Assembly (NCBI GenBank): GCA_017394925.1
Contig: JAFPWQ010000141.1
Span: forward strand, 1 to 6,494
Source of the DNA: Synergistaceae bacterium
GTDB lineage: Bacteria > Synergistota > Synergistia > Synergistales > Aminobacteriaceae
DNA length: 6,494 nt
Direction of reading: 5' to 3'
The notes beneath the pieces are model-generated. The model worked only from the letters and a program-made list of their open reading frames with translations, had not been told where the DNA came from and did no database searches. Every line of letters starts with the position of its first letter. The stretch's first letter is position 1. The position numbers were made by a program, and so were the translations under genes. Shown piece by piece: positions 1 through 6,284 of the stretch.

Positions 1-196
1 ATAACGCAAAGATTATTACGCACACTGACGGAAGCATGAGCATTATGTGCAGCCAGTCAGCAACGTAACGGGGAATGACAATGCCGAGTCTCAATGCATA
101 ACCCAGATATACGGCCAGAGCGAGCAGAATAAAATCAAGCACGGCAATAATATATCCCATGCCTGAGAGTTTACGCCATTTGTCTTTTACGGCCAT
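1..196 (-). CDS. N-terminal fragment of a membrane protein, probably CapD/FlaA1-like nucleotide-sugar dehydratase or related polysaccharide enzyme
   Basis: Only the first 65 codons lie in the window; the gene runs off the left edge. The start is the ATG at 196-194, two bases after the stop of the preceding gene, which suggests translational coupling; no strong ribosome site of its own is visible. The peptide opens with a short basic stretch (MAVKDKWRKL). A hydrophobic helix follows at about residues 13-35, ending in GYALRLG, then IPRYVADW, then a second hydrophobic helix from about residue 48. A helix carrying an Asp near its start and ending in a YxLR-type motif, followed by IPxY, is typical of the four-helix membrane region of CapD/WbpM/PglF-type UDP-sugar 4,6-dehydratases. 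Those enzymes make sugars for surface polysaccharide or glycoprotein at the inner membrane. Undecaprenyl-phosphate sugar transferases have a similar N-terminus and cannot be excluded. No catalytic domain is visible, so the assignment is tentative. Confidence 0.55.
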   Translation of the reverse strand, partial: MAVKDKWRKLSGMGYIIAVLDFILLALAVYLGYALRLGIVIPRYVADWLHIMLMLPSVCVIIFAL

Positions 197-198
197 GA

Positions 199-624
199 TT
201 AGAGGATTAATTTCTTGTTATTATTTGAATTAAGCCTGTCTAACTGGTCAAGAACGCCTGCTGGTGCTGTTTCAATTCGCGGGGCATTCTGTTTAGCTTC
301 TTCTTCCTGAATTTTTTTCTGCATCTCTTCAAGTGAACGTTTAATTGCTTTCGTGTCGCCCTTAATCCACATCATTAAATTCTCATCGGCATTTTTGAGT
401 GTCTTTTCGTCGGGCATAGTTTTAATCATGCCGAGTTCAAGAAGCATTTTATTTTCATCACGGATAGCCTCAAGAGCGTCATGTTCATTAAAGAGACCTT
501 TCTTGTATAAAATTCTGGACATGATGTTAAATTTGTTTTTGATGTTTTCATTATCGATAGCGAGTTCCTGAGTGTGAGAAACTAACACGCCGAGTAATTC
601 ATCGAGACTGATCTGCATGGGCAT
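199..624 (-). CDS. Hypothetical protein, 141 aa, soluble, helical, unrecognised family
   Basis: I do not recognise this protein. It has 141 residues, no signal peptide and no membrane segment. Composition suggests mostly helix: an N-terminal helical part (about 5-35), a middle segment containing KKGLFNEHDALEAIRDEN (about 41-58), and a strongly charged stretch at about 90-112 (KRSLEEMQKKIQEEEAKQ) that could form a coiled coil. The tail is low in complexity, with an SNNNKK run near the end. The start at 624 is preferred because AAAGGAG lies upstream at 636-642 with about 11 bases between; an ATG at residue 3 is an alternative. It is the first gene of a leftward unit and ends two bases before the membrane-protein gene, so the two are probably co-transcribed. 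The midsection resembles a small scaffold or regulator, but that is only an impression. The reading frame is credible because of its ribosome site, tight downstream spacing and even, charged composition. Confidence 0.75.
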   Translation of the reverse strand: MPMQISLDELLGVLVSHTQELAIDNENIKNKFNIMSRILYKKGLFNEHDALEAIRDENKMLLELGMIKTMPDEKTLKNADENLMMWIKGDTKAIKRSLEEMQKKIQEEEAKQNAPRIETAPAGVLDQLDRLNSNNNKKLIL

Positions 625-635
625 AATGATATAAA

Positions 636-642
636 CTCCTTT
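636..642 (-). promoter_or_regulatory. Ribosome binding site of the 141-aa hypothetical gene
   Basis: On the minus strand the bases read AAAGGAG, a near-perfect anti-16S match. It lies 11 bases before the ATG at 624-622 and 17 before the next in-frame ATG (618-616), so it favours the first ATG although the spacing is at the long end. Confidence 0.6.
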
Positions 643-652
643 GTGAATGTGA

Positions 653-681
653 TATATAATTCATTCTAGCACACAGCACAA
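653..681 (-). promoter_or_regulatory. Possible sigma-70-type promoter for the leftward hypothetical/membrane-protein unit
   Basis: Read on the minus strand, TTGTGC (681-676) and TATATA (658-653) are separated by 17 bases. The -35 matches consensus at three of six positions and the -10 at four, within an AT-rich run. The position, about 30 bases upstream of the start codon, fits. This is a pattern match only; other AT-rich hexamers nearby could serve. Confidence 0.3.
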
Positions 682-698
682 GTTAAGAGCGGTTCAAG

Positions 699-709
699 TG
701 TGATAAAAT
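699..709 (+). promoter_or_regulatory. Possible extended -10 promoter of the dnaX-dnaE operon
   Basis: TGATAAAAT at 701-709 is an extended -10 element (TGn followed by TAAAAT, five of six consensus bases); a second TG lies at 699-700. The -35 is poor: TTAAGA at 683-688 matches four of six but leaves only a 15-base spacer, so the extended -10 would have to compensate. Transcription would begin near 715-717, giving a leader of about 15 bases with the ribosome site almost at the 5' end. Confidence 0.4.
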
Positions 710-719
710 AAAATAAATC

Positions 720-724
720 AGGAG
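720..724 (+). promoter_or_regulatory. Ribosome binding site of dnaX
   Basis: AGGAG sits seven bases before the ATG at 732. A competing ATG at 728 in another frame would be only three bases from it and opens a 70-codon frame with no family resemblance. This decides the dnaX start in favour of 732, which also gives the family's usual opening, MSxALYRKYRPxxF. Confidence 0.75.
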
Positions 725-731
725 TACATGA

Positions 732-2450
732 ATGAGCATAGCATTATACCGCAAGTACCGCCCTCAGACATTCGGAGAAATAACCGGGCAGAAGTCAGCA
801 GTCGAAGTTCTGACGAATGCAATCACAAAATCATATGTAGGTCATGCATATTTATTTTCAGGCTCAAGGGGATGCGGCAAGACATCAGCGGCAAGAATAT
901 TTGCGAAGGCATTGAACTGCAGGAACCCAAAAGGCTATGAGCCATGCGGGGAATGTGTGAACTGTAAAGCCATAACTGACGGTGAAAGTCTTGATGTAAT
1001 AGAGATAGACGGAGCATCGAACAACGGAGTCGAAAATATACGCGGCCTGAAAGAGAATGTAACACTCGCACCGTTTAATTCAAGATATAAAATATATATA
1101 ATCGACGAAGTACACATGTTATCAGGCGGGGCATTCAATGCATTACTGAAGACGCTTGAAGAGCCTCCCGAATACGTAATATTCATCATGGCCACGACGG
1201 AGCCCCAGAAAGTGCCTGTTACGATACGTTCAAGATGTCAGCATATACCGTTTCACAGCATAAAGACTGAAGATATATTTGCGAGATTAAAGTATGTCTG
1301 TGAGAAAGAGAACGTGAAAGCCGATGACGAATCATTATGGGAAATTTCACGGCAGGCAGACGGAGCATTGCGTGATGCGTTATCATTGCTTGAGCAGGTA
1401 ATAGCGGCCGCCGGAGAAAAAGAAATAACGCTCTCACTTGTAGAAAGCGTAACGGGAACAGGAAGCAGAAGTGCATTTGAACGCTGGGTAAAAACTTTCA
1501 GAACTGACCCGTCAGAGGCGTATATGATTCTAAAGTCAATGTTTGATTCAGGTGCATCGGGTCTGAGAGTATTTGAAGAAATATTTGCATTGATACGTAA
1601 TCTTTGGCTAGTCTCACGCTGGAAAAATATCGCTGATACACTCGGAGCATCAGAACAGGAGAAGGCATTTCTGAATGAAGAAGTCAAAAACTGGAAGTCT
1701 GAAGATCTGCATAAAATCCTGAGTGTTACTGTAAGAATACTTTCAGAAGCACGAAGAGGAACAAGAAACGATATATTATCTGGTTTATTCATGCTGTATC
1801 TTGAGGGAGAGCCTGAAAAATTTTCACAGCCTTTAATGCCGTCATCATTGCCGGTAAGCTCACACGTAAAGCAGAATGAAACAGTGAGTAATCCTGAGCC
1901 TGTCCATGTGCCTGTTCTTGAAGCTGAAATAAAGAAAGACGATGCCCTGAAAGAAAAGATACTTGAGACCGCGCATAAACAGAATTTCATAATATATTCA
2001 GCGTTATTTCATGCAGATTTTTATGATAACGCAGGGGATTTAACAGTCAGAATGAATCATGCGTACTGTTTTGCATTTATGAAGGCATCCAGACATGCGG
2101 CAAGTTTACGTTCAATGTTCAAAGAGTACAGGAATGTGATTATCAGTTACGGAAATGAGAGTATCAGATGTCCTGATTATGAAGCAGTAATAGAAGCTCC
2201 AGTTAAACCCGAAAAAAAGAAAACTGAACCCAAAAATGAGCCTGCTGTAATGCCTGTATATGTGCCTCAGGAAATATCGTTTGAGACAGCAGAACCTGCA
2301 GAAAATGAGCAGTTCCAGAAGTCCGGAATTGGCAAATTCATCGGGGAACTGATAAGACTGAATGCGAAGCCGGAAGTATTAATGATAAGCATGAATGAAA
2401 ACGGGAATGACGGAGAGAATAATCCGGAAGAAGGAGAGAATGAAGAATGA
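732..2450 (+). CDS. dnaX: DNA polymerase III subunit tau/gamma (clamp-loader ATPase)
   Basis: DnaX is the ATPase motor of the cytoplasmic clamp loader, which opens the beta clamp and places it on primed DNA; the long tau form also holds the polymerase alpha subunit. The 572-residue product is slightly shorter than E. coli tau. Visible signatures in order: opening ALYRKYRPQTF; Walker A GSRGCGKT (44-51); zinc-binding cysteines C63, C72, C75 and C78; Walker B with DEVH (125-128); sensor 1 around ATTEP (154-158); SRC arginine-finger motif (167-169); sensor 2 GALRDALSLLEQ (211-222). The collar domain runs to about 360. A Pro-rich linker (about 366-398) leads to a compact domain at 400-480 resembling the tau C-terminal fold. 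A charged linker (490-505) and an acidic tail follow. The last base pairs overlap the dnaE start (ATGA at 2447-2450), so translation is probably coupled. An in-frame A AAA AAG at codons 494-496 may allow a shorter product. The identification is secure. Confidence 0.97.
   Translation: MSIALYRKYRPQTFGEITGQKSAVEVLTNAITKSYVGHAYLFSGSRGCGKTSAARIFAKALNCRNPKGYEPCGECVNCKAITDGESLDVIEIDGASNNGVENIRGLKENVTLAPFNSRYKIYIIDEVHMLSGGAFNALLKTLEEPPEYVIFIMATTEPQKVPVTIRSRCQHIPFHSIKTEDIFARLKYVCEKENVKADDESLWEISRQADGALRDALSLLEQVIAAAGEKEITLSLVESVTGTGSRSAFERWVKTFRTDPSEAYMILKSMFDSGASGLRVFEEIFALIRNLWLVSRWKNIADTLGASEQEKAFLNEEVKNWKSEDLHKILSVTVRILSEARRGTRNDILSGLFMLYLEGEPEKFSQPLMPSSLPVSSHVKQNETVSNPEPVHVPVLEAEIKKDDALKEKILETAHKQNFIIYSALFHADFYDNAGDLTVRMNHAYCFAFMKASRHAASLRSMFKEYRNVIISYGNESIRCPDYEAVIEAPVKPEKKKTEPKNEPAVMPVYVPQEISFETAEPAENEQFQKSGIGKFIGELIRLNAKPEVLMISMNENGNDGENNPEEGENEE
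2213..2219 (+). promoter_or_regulatory. Candidate -1 ribosomal frameshift heptamer (A AAA AAG) within dnaX
   Basis: The bases are A AAA AAG in the phase needed for tandem -1 slippage, with zero-frame codons GAA AAA AAG at residues 494-496. After slippage the ribosome reads GAA AAC and then TGA at 2225-2227, giving a 498-residue product ending KKEN. E. coli dnaX uses the same heptamer in the same phase and ends at KKE followed by TGA to make gamma. Stimulators are weak here. Upstream there is only AGAAG (2192-2196). Downstream, a 7-bp inverted repeat (CTGCTGT 2242-2248 with ACAGCAG 2286-2292) is 22 bases away with a 37-base loop. Slippage is therefore possible, not shown. Confidence 0.45.
2431..2436 (+). 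promoter_or_regulatory. Ribosome binding site of dnaE inside the end of dnaX
   Basis: AAGGAG lies within the last dnaX codons (which encode part of the acidic tail), ten bases before the dnaE ATG at 2447. Together with the ATGA overlap it allows both re-initiation by ribosomes finishing dnaX and independent loading. Confidence 0.65.
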
Positions 2451-5400
2451 GCCATGAATTTGTGCATTTACACGTACACACAGAATATAGCCTGCTTGAC
2501 GGAGCAATCAGAACGAAGGATTTAGCGAAGAAAGTATCAGGCTGGGAGAGCAAAGCAATAGCAATGACGGATCACGGAGTAATGTACGGTGCAGTAGAAT
2601 TGTACGAGAATTGTAACGCACAGGGAGTGAAGCCCATACTCGGCTGTGAAGCGTATGTATCGCCGTCAGGAATAAATTCGCGCGAGAAGAGATATAATCA
2701 CCTGTTATTGCTTGCAGAAAATAATACGGGCTGGCATAACTTAATGAAATTAATCTCAATCGCAAACACTCATGGGATGTACTACAAGCCGAGAATCGAC
2801 CATGAATTATTGCAGACATATCACGAGGGAATAATAGCCTCAAGTGCATGTTTAGCCGGAGAGATACCGCAGTTAATACTGTCAGATAATCTTGAATTAG
2901 CAATAAGTGAAGCAGATAATTACAGGTCAACAATGGGAGACGGGAATTTTTTTCTTGAGATAATGCCTAATGCCCTGCCAGAGCAAAAGAAAGTGAATGA
3001 GGCGATAAAAGAAATTTCGCGTAAAACGGGAATTCCAGTAATAGCTACGGGAGATGCGCATTATCTTGAACGTGAAGATTATGACTGGCATAAATTATTG
3101 CTTAAGATTAACACACATGCGGACGCGGGCGATGATGCATTTGGATTTACGAGCAATGATTATTATCTCAAATCACCTGAAGAAATGTACGCGGCCTTTG
3201 AGGATTTCATGCCTGACGCACTCACAAACACGGTAGCGATTGCTGAGAGGTGCAATGTAAAACTCAGAATGAAGCCTGAGATAAATTATCTTCTGCCTGA
3301 CTTGAAACTAGCGGACGGGGTAACGCCTGATGATGAATTAATGAAGGAAGCAAGAGACGGACTGCATGAGAGATTTATATCGCGCGGAATGAATAATATA
3401 CCCGAAGAATATTCAAAGCGTCTTGAGTATGAACTCGGAGTAATAACGCAAATGGGATTCAGTGCGTATTTTCTGATTGTTTCAGGAATAATCAAGGCGG
3501 CAAAGAAAAAAAATATTCCGATTGGACCAGGACGCGGCAGTGCGGCGGGGTCAGTAGTGGCATGGAGCTTAAAGATAACGGAATTAGACCCACTGAAATA
3601 TAATTTGCTGTTTGAACGCTTTCTTAATCCTGAGCGTGTCTCAATGCCAGATATAGACACGGACGTAAGCGATAAGGGCCGTGATGAATTATTGCGCTAT
3701 ATATCCGGGACATACGGAAGTGATCATGTAGCGCAGATAATCACGTTCGGGCGTATGAAGGGCAGACAGTCAGTAAAAGATGTCGGTCGTGCATTGGGAG
3801 CAGATTACAGTGTAGCGAACGGGATAGCGAAATTAATTCCCGTCATGGCCAAAAGTCTGGATAAAGCAATCGAGGAGAACCCTGACTTAAAGAAGATGTA
3901 TGATGCAGATTTGATTGCGCATAATATTATCGATAAGGCGCGTAATATCGAGGGACTTGCGAGACATACATCCCAGCATGCTGCCGGAGTAGTAATAACG
4001 CCTGTTCCAGTTACTGACGTTGTGCCTGTCAAGCGTCTCGGAGAGGGAGTAACGGGTCAGGTAGTAACGCAGTTCACGATGGAACCCGTAGAGAAGCTCG
4101 GACTGGTGAAAATGGATTTTCTTGGACTAAGCACACTTTCGATTATAGAAGAAGCCTTAGAGAATATAAAGCTCAACGGGAAAGAAATTCCCGACTTAAA
4201 CAGAATAAATGACGAAATGAATGATGCCCCGACATTTAAGCTTTTGCAGGAAGCCGATACAATGGGAGTATTTCAGCTTGAATCAGACGGAATACGTGCG
4301 ATGTTACGAAAGCTCAGAATAGACAGATTTGAAGATTTGATTGCGGCACTTGCAATGTACAGACCCGGACCGTTGGACTCCGGAATGGTCGACAAGTATA
4401 TTGACTGCAAACACGGAAGGGCAGAACCCGAATATCCTCATGCGTTACTTGAGAACGTGCTGAAAGAGACCTACGGAGTGATTTTATATCAGGAACAGGT
4501 AATGCAGGCGGCGAGTGTCTTAGCAGGTTACACGCTTGGAGAGGCAGATATATTGCGCCGTGCGATGGGCAAGAAGAAAGTAGAAGTAATGCAGGAACAG
4601 AGAGCTAAATTTCTTGCCGGAGCAGAAAAGAATAATATTGACGCTAAGGCAGCGGGAAGTATATTTGACAATATAGAAAAATTTGCGGGTTATGGATTCA
4701 ATAAATCACACAGTGCTGCGTATGCGTTAATCTCGTATGACACTGCATATCTGAAGGCGAATTACAGAACTGAATTCATGAGTGCGTATTTATCAAGTCA
4801 GATGAAAGCAAAGAAGGAAGTACTCGGTCATTATATTCTTGAGGTCAGGCGTTCGGGAATAAAAGTATTGCCTCCTGATATTAATTCTTCAATGGAAAAT
4901 TTCACGGCAGTAGGTGATGTAATTCGCTTTGGACTTGGAGCAGTTTCAAGAATGGGGCATAATCCGGTTCAGATGATAATAGACGAGCGGAATAAAAACG
5001 GAGCGTTTAAATCATTATGGGATTTTCTGAGGCGCATAGATTTGAGCGTGTTAAACCGTTCAGTGATAGAGAATTTAATCAAGGCGGGGGCATTTGATGA
5101 GATTATGCCTAACAGAGCAATGATGATAAATGCCTTGCCGTTAATGATAGAAACAGCGCAGAAGCTCACGAAGGAAAGTAATTCAAGCCAGCTGTCATTA
5201 TTCGGGGACATGGCCGAAGAGAATATATCAGAGCCTGATATGCCGGAGATAAAAGATTATGACGAACATACGAGACTGGATTACGAGAAACAGGTTACGG
5301 GGTTATATATTTCGGGTCATCCGTATGAATCGCATATAGATAAAATCTCGCCTTTCACGAACTGCAAAATCTCGCAATTACCAGACTGGAAGAGTGAAAA

Positions 5401-5872
5401 AATCCGGCCGTGTATCGGAGGGATAATCACGTCAGTAAAAGAGAAGCAGACGAAGAAAGGCAGTATCATGTGCAATGTTCAGATTGAAGATGCAGAAAAA
5501 GGAATTGACTGTGTGATATTTCCAAAGCAATGGGAGGCCATGAAAGAAAAAATAAAAACTGGAATGTCATGTATTGCCCTGGGAAGCATTGATGACAGAG
5601 GCCAGATGATTCTTGATGATATTATCCCGTCAGAAGAGCTTGAAACTCATGGACAGAGATATGAGAACGTGAAGATAGACGCGTCCGAACTTGAGAGAAT
5701 AGCACCCAAAGAATTTATGCGAATGATTAACAGTTCATCAGGAAATGCGAAATTAATACTTGAACTTCATGATGATAACGAGACCAGGCGCGTGTGTATC
5801 AATGGGTGCAGTGTGGACGGTGAAAAACTGAGGGCATCACTTTCCGGGCTTAACCTTCAGGCAGCCTTATAG
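2447..5872 (+). CDS. dnaE: DNA polymerase III subunit alpha (replicative polymerase, DnaE1 type)
   Basis: This is the catalytic subunit that copies the chromosome. At 1141 residues it has the usual DnaE length and layout, unlike PolC, which carries an inserted exonuclease. Domains: PHP domain (1 to about 275) opening HLHVHTEYSLLDG (7-19), with candidate metal ligands H9, H11, D18, H43, E68, H85, C135, D203 and H205; palm with GPGRGSAAGS (360-369), catalytic aspartates D402 and D404 in PDIDTD, and the third, D557, in KMDFLG; fingers with MYRPGPLDSG (637-646) and YGVILYQEQVM (676-686), then GYGFNKSHSAAYA (748-760); a helix-hairpin-helix region (about 825-890); the internal clamp-binding motif QLSLF (915-919); an OB fold (about 986-1060); and a C-terminal tau-binding-type region (about 1070-1141). 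The start is fixed by the ribosome site at 2431 and the ATGA overlap with dnaX. The 3' end overlaps the convergent DUF1810 gene by 23 bp. The assignment is secure. Confidence 0.98.
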   Translation: MSHEFVHLHVHTEYSLLDGAIRTKDLAKKVSGWESKAIAMTDHGVMYGAVELYENCNAQGVKPILGCEAYVSPSGINSREKRYNHLLLLAENNTGWHNLMKLISIANTHGMYYKPRIDHELLQTYHEGIIASSACLAGEIPQLILSDNLELAISEADNYRSTMGDGNFFLEIMPNALPEQKKVNEAIKEISRKTGIPVIATGDAHYLEREDYDWHKLLLKINTHADAGDDAFGFTSNDYYLKSPEEMYAAFEDFMPDALTNTVAIAERCNVKLRMKPEINYLLPDLKLADGVTPDDELMKEARDGLHERFISRGMNNIPEEYSKRLEYELGVITQMGFSAYFLIVSGIIKAAKKKNIPIGPGRGSAAGSVVAWSLKITELDPLKYNLLFERFLNPERVSMPDIDTDVSDKGRDELLRYISGTYGSDHVAQIITFGRMKGRQSVKDVGRALGADYSVANGIAKLIPVMAKSLDKAIEENPDLKKMYDADLIAHNIIDKARNIEGLARHTSQHAAGVVITPVPVTDVVPVKRLGEGVTGQVVTQFTMEPVEKLGLVKMDFLGLSTLSIIEEALENIKLNGKEIPDLNRINDEMNDAPTFKLLQEADTMGVFQLESDGIRAMLRKLRIDRFEDLIAALAMYRPGPLDSGMVDKYIDCKHGRAEPEYPHALLENVLKETYGVILYQEQVMQAASVLAGYTLGEADILRRAMGKKKVEVMQEQRAKFLAGAEKNNIDAKAAGSIFDNIEKFAGYGFNKSHSAAYALISYDTAYLKANYRTEFMSAYLSSQMKAKKEVLGHYILEVRRSGIKVLPPDINSSMENFTAVGDVIRFGLGAVSRMGHNPVQMIIDERNKNGAFKSLWDFLRRIDLSVLNRSVIENLIKAGAFDEIMPNRAMMINALPLMIETAQKLTKESNSSQLSLFGDMAEENISEPDMPEIKDYDEHTRLDYEKQVTGLYISGHPYESHIDKISPFTNCKISQLPDWKSEKIRPCIGGIITSVKEKQTKKGSIMCNVQIEDAEKGIDCVIFPKQWEAMKEKIKTGMSCIALGSIDDRGQMILDDIIPSEELETHGQRYENVKIDASELERIAPKEFMRMINSSSGNAKLILELHDDNETRRVCINGCSVDGEKLRASLSGLNLQAAL
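5850..5872. other. Convergent 3' overlap of dnaE and the DUF1810 gene
   Basis: The leftward DUF1810 stop (TAA on the minus strand, 5852-5850) lies inside the last codons of dnaE, whose TAG ends at 5872. The 23 shared base pairs encode both C-termini. There is no intergenic space for a conventional terminator; a six-T run follows dnaE at 5873-5878, but only a 4-bp GGCT/AGCC pairing (5847-5850 with 5863-5866) precedes it. Confidence 0.9.
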
Positions 5873-6284
5873 TTTTTTCGTCAGTCTCACCGTTGAAGAA
5901 TTTTGCGAGTGCCTGATGAAAGACTGAATCATTTTCACTGACATGAGCGAATAGAGTCATGCATGATTTTAATTTCATGCTGTCAATGCTTCCCATGATT
6001 TTGACTGGGTCATTCTCATTCAGGTTCAATAATGCCTGTGTGATTTCCTTAAGTCTTGCACCCAGCACAGGATGAGCTAAATATTCTCTTGCCTCGTGAA
6101 TGTCATCAATGCCGTAAAAATTTGCGTTAAAGCTATGACCCAGACCTTTAAGCTGAGGGAAAATATACCAGATCCAGTGAGTGCGTTTTCTGCCGTTCTT
6201 AATTTCGTTCAATGCGGACTCATAACTTCCGTATTCTTTATTGTTCTGAGCGTCAGTGAATCTTTCAAGGCTGTGTTCATTCAT
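5850..6284 (-). CDS. DUF1810-family protein, complete, 144 aa
   Basis: This small soluble protein matches the conserved pattern I know for DUF1810 from end to end. With the start at 6284: LERFTDAQ (6-13), the signature RKRTHWIWYIFPQLKGLG (32-49), EAREYLAHPVLGARLKE (64-80), IMGSIDSMKLKSCMTLF (96-112) and a closing FFNGETDEKTIRL (129-141). Length and ends match the family, so it appears intact. Its biochemical activity is not established to my knowledge; some databases label the family calpastatin, a name with no functional support here. The frame extends 12 codons further upstream, to an ATG at 6320. The ATG at 6284 is preferred because it forms an ATGA overlap with the preceding ADP-ribosylglycohydrolase gene, has GGAAGGA 11 bases upstream, and puts the conserved LERF block near the N-terminus as usual. 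The overlap implies co-translation with that hydrolase, so a related role is plausible but inferred. Confidence 0.88.
   Translation of the reverse strand: MNEHSLERFTDAQNNKEYGSYESALNEIKNGRKRTHWIWYIFPQLKGLGHSFNANFYGIDDIHEAREYLAHPVLGARLKEITQALLNLNENDPVKIMGSIDSMKLKSCMTLFAHVSENDSVFHQALAKFFNGETDEKTIRLPEG

Noticed and set aside
353..571. Plus-strand 72-codon hydrophobic frame opposite the 141-aa gene
   Set aside because: Its Ser/Leu/Phe-rich composition is what antisense of a charged helical protein gives. The minus-strand frame has the better ribosome site and gene spacing.
728..940. Alternative start ATG at 728 opening a 70-codon frame
   Set aside because: It is only three bases from the ribosome site and in a different frame from dnaX, with no conserved product; the ATG at 732 gives the correct DnaX N-terminus.
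1253..1990. Long open frame on the minus strand (245 codons) opposite dnaX
   Set aside because: It lies wholly inside dnaX, is rich in Ser/Phe/Leu as expected of a shadow frame, has no recognisable motif, and the opposite strand is an unmistakable DnaX.
3506..3513. Run of eight A residues in dnaE as a second frameshift or polymerase-slippage site
   Set aside because: The preceding base is G, so the phase gives G AAA AAA, not a canonical X XXY YYZ heptamer, and no stop follows closely in the -1 frame. It simply encodes Lys-Lys-Asn in a conserved charged loop before GPGRGS.
5847..5878. Intrinsic terminator after dnaE
   Set aside because: The stem is only four base pairs with a 12-base loop and is separated by six bases from the T run; too weak to annotate as a terminator.
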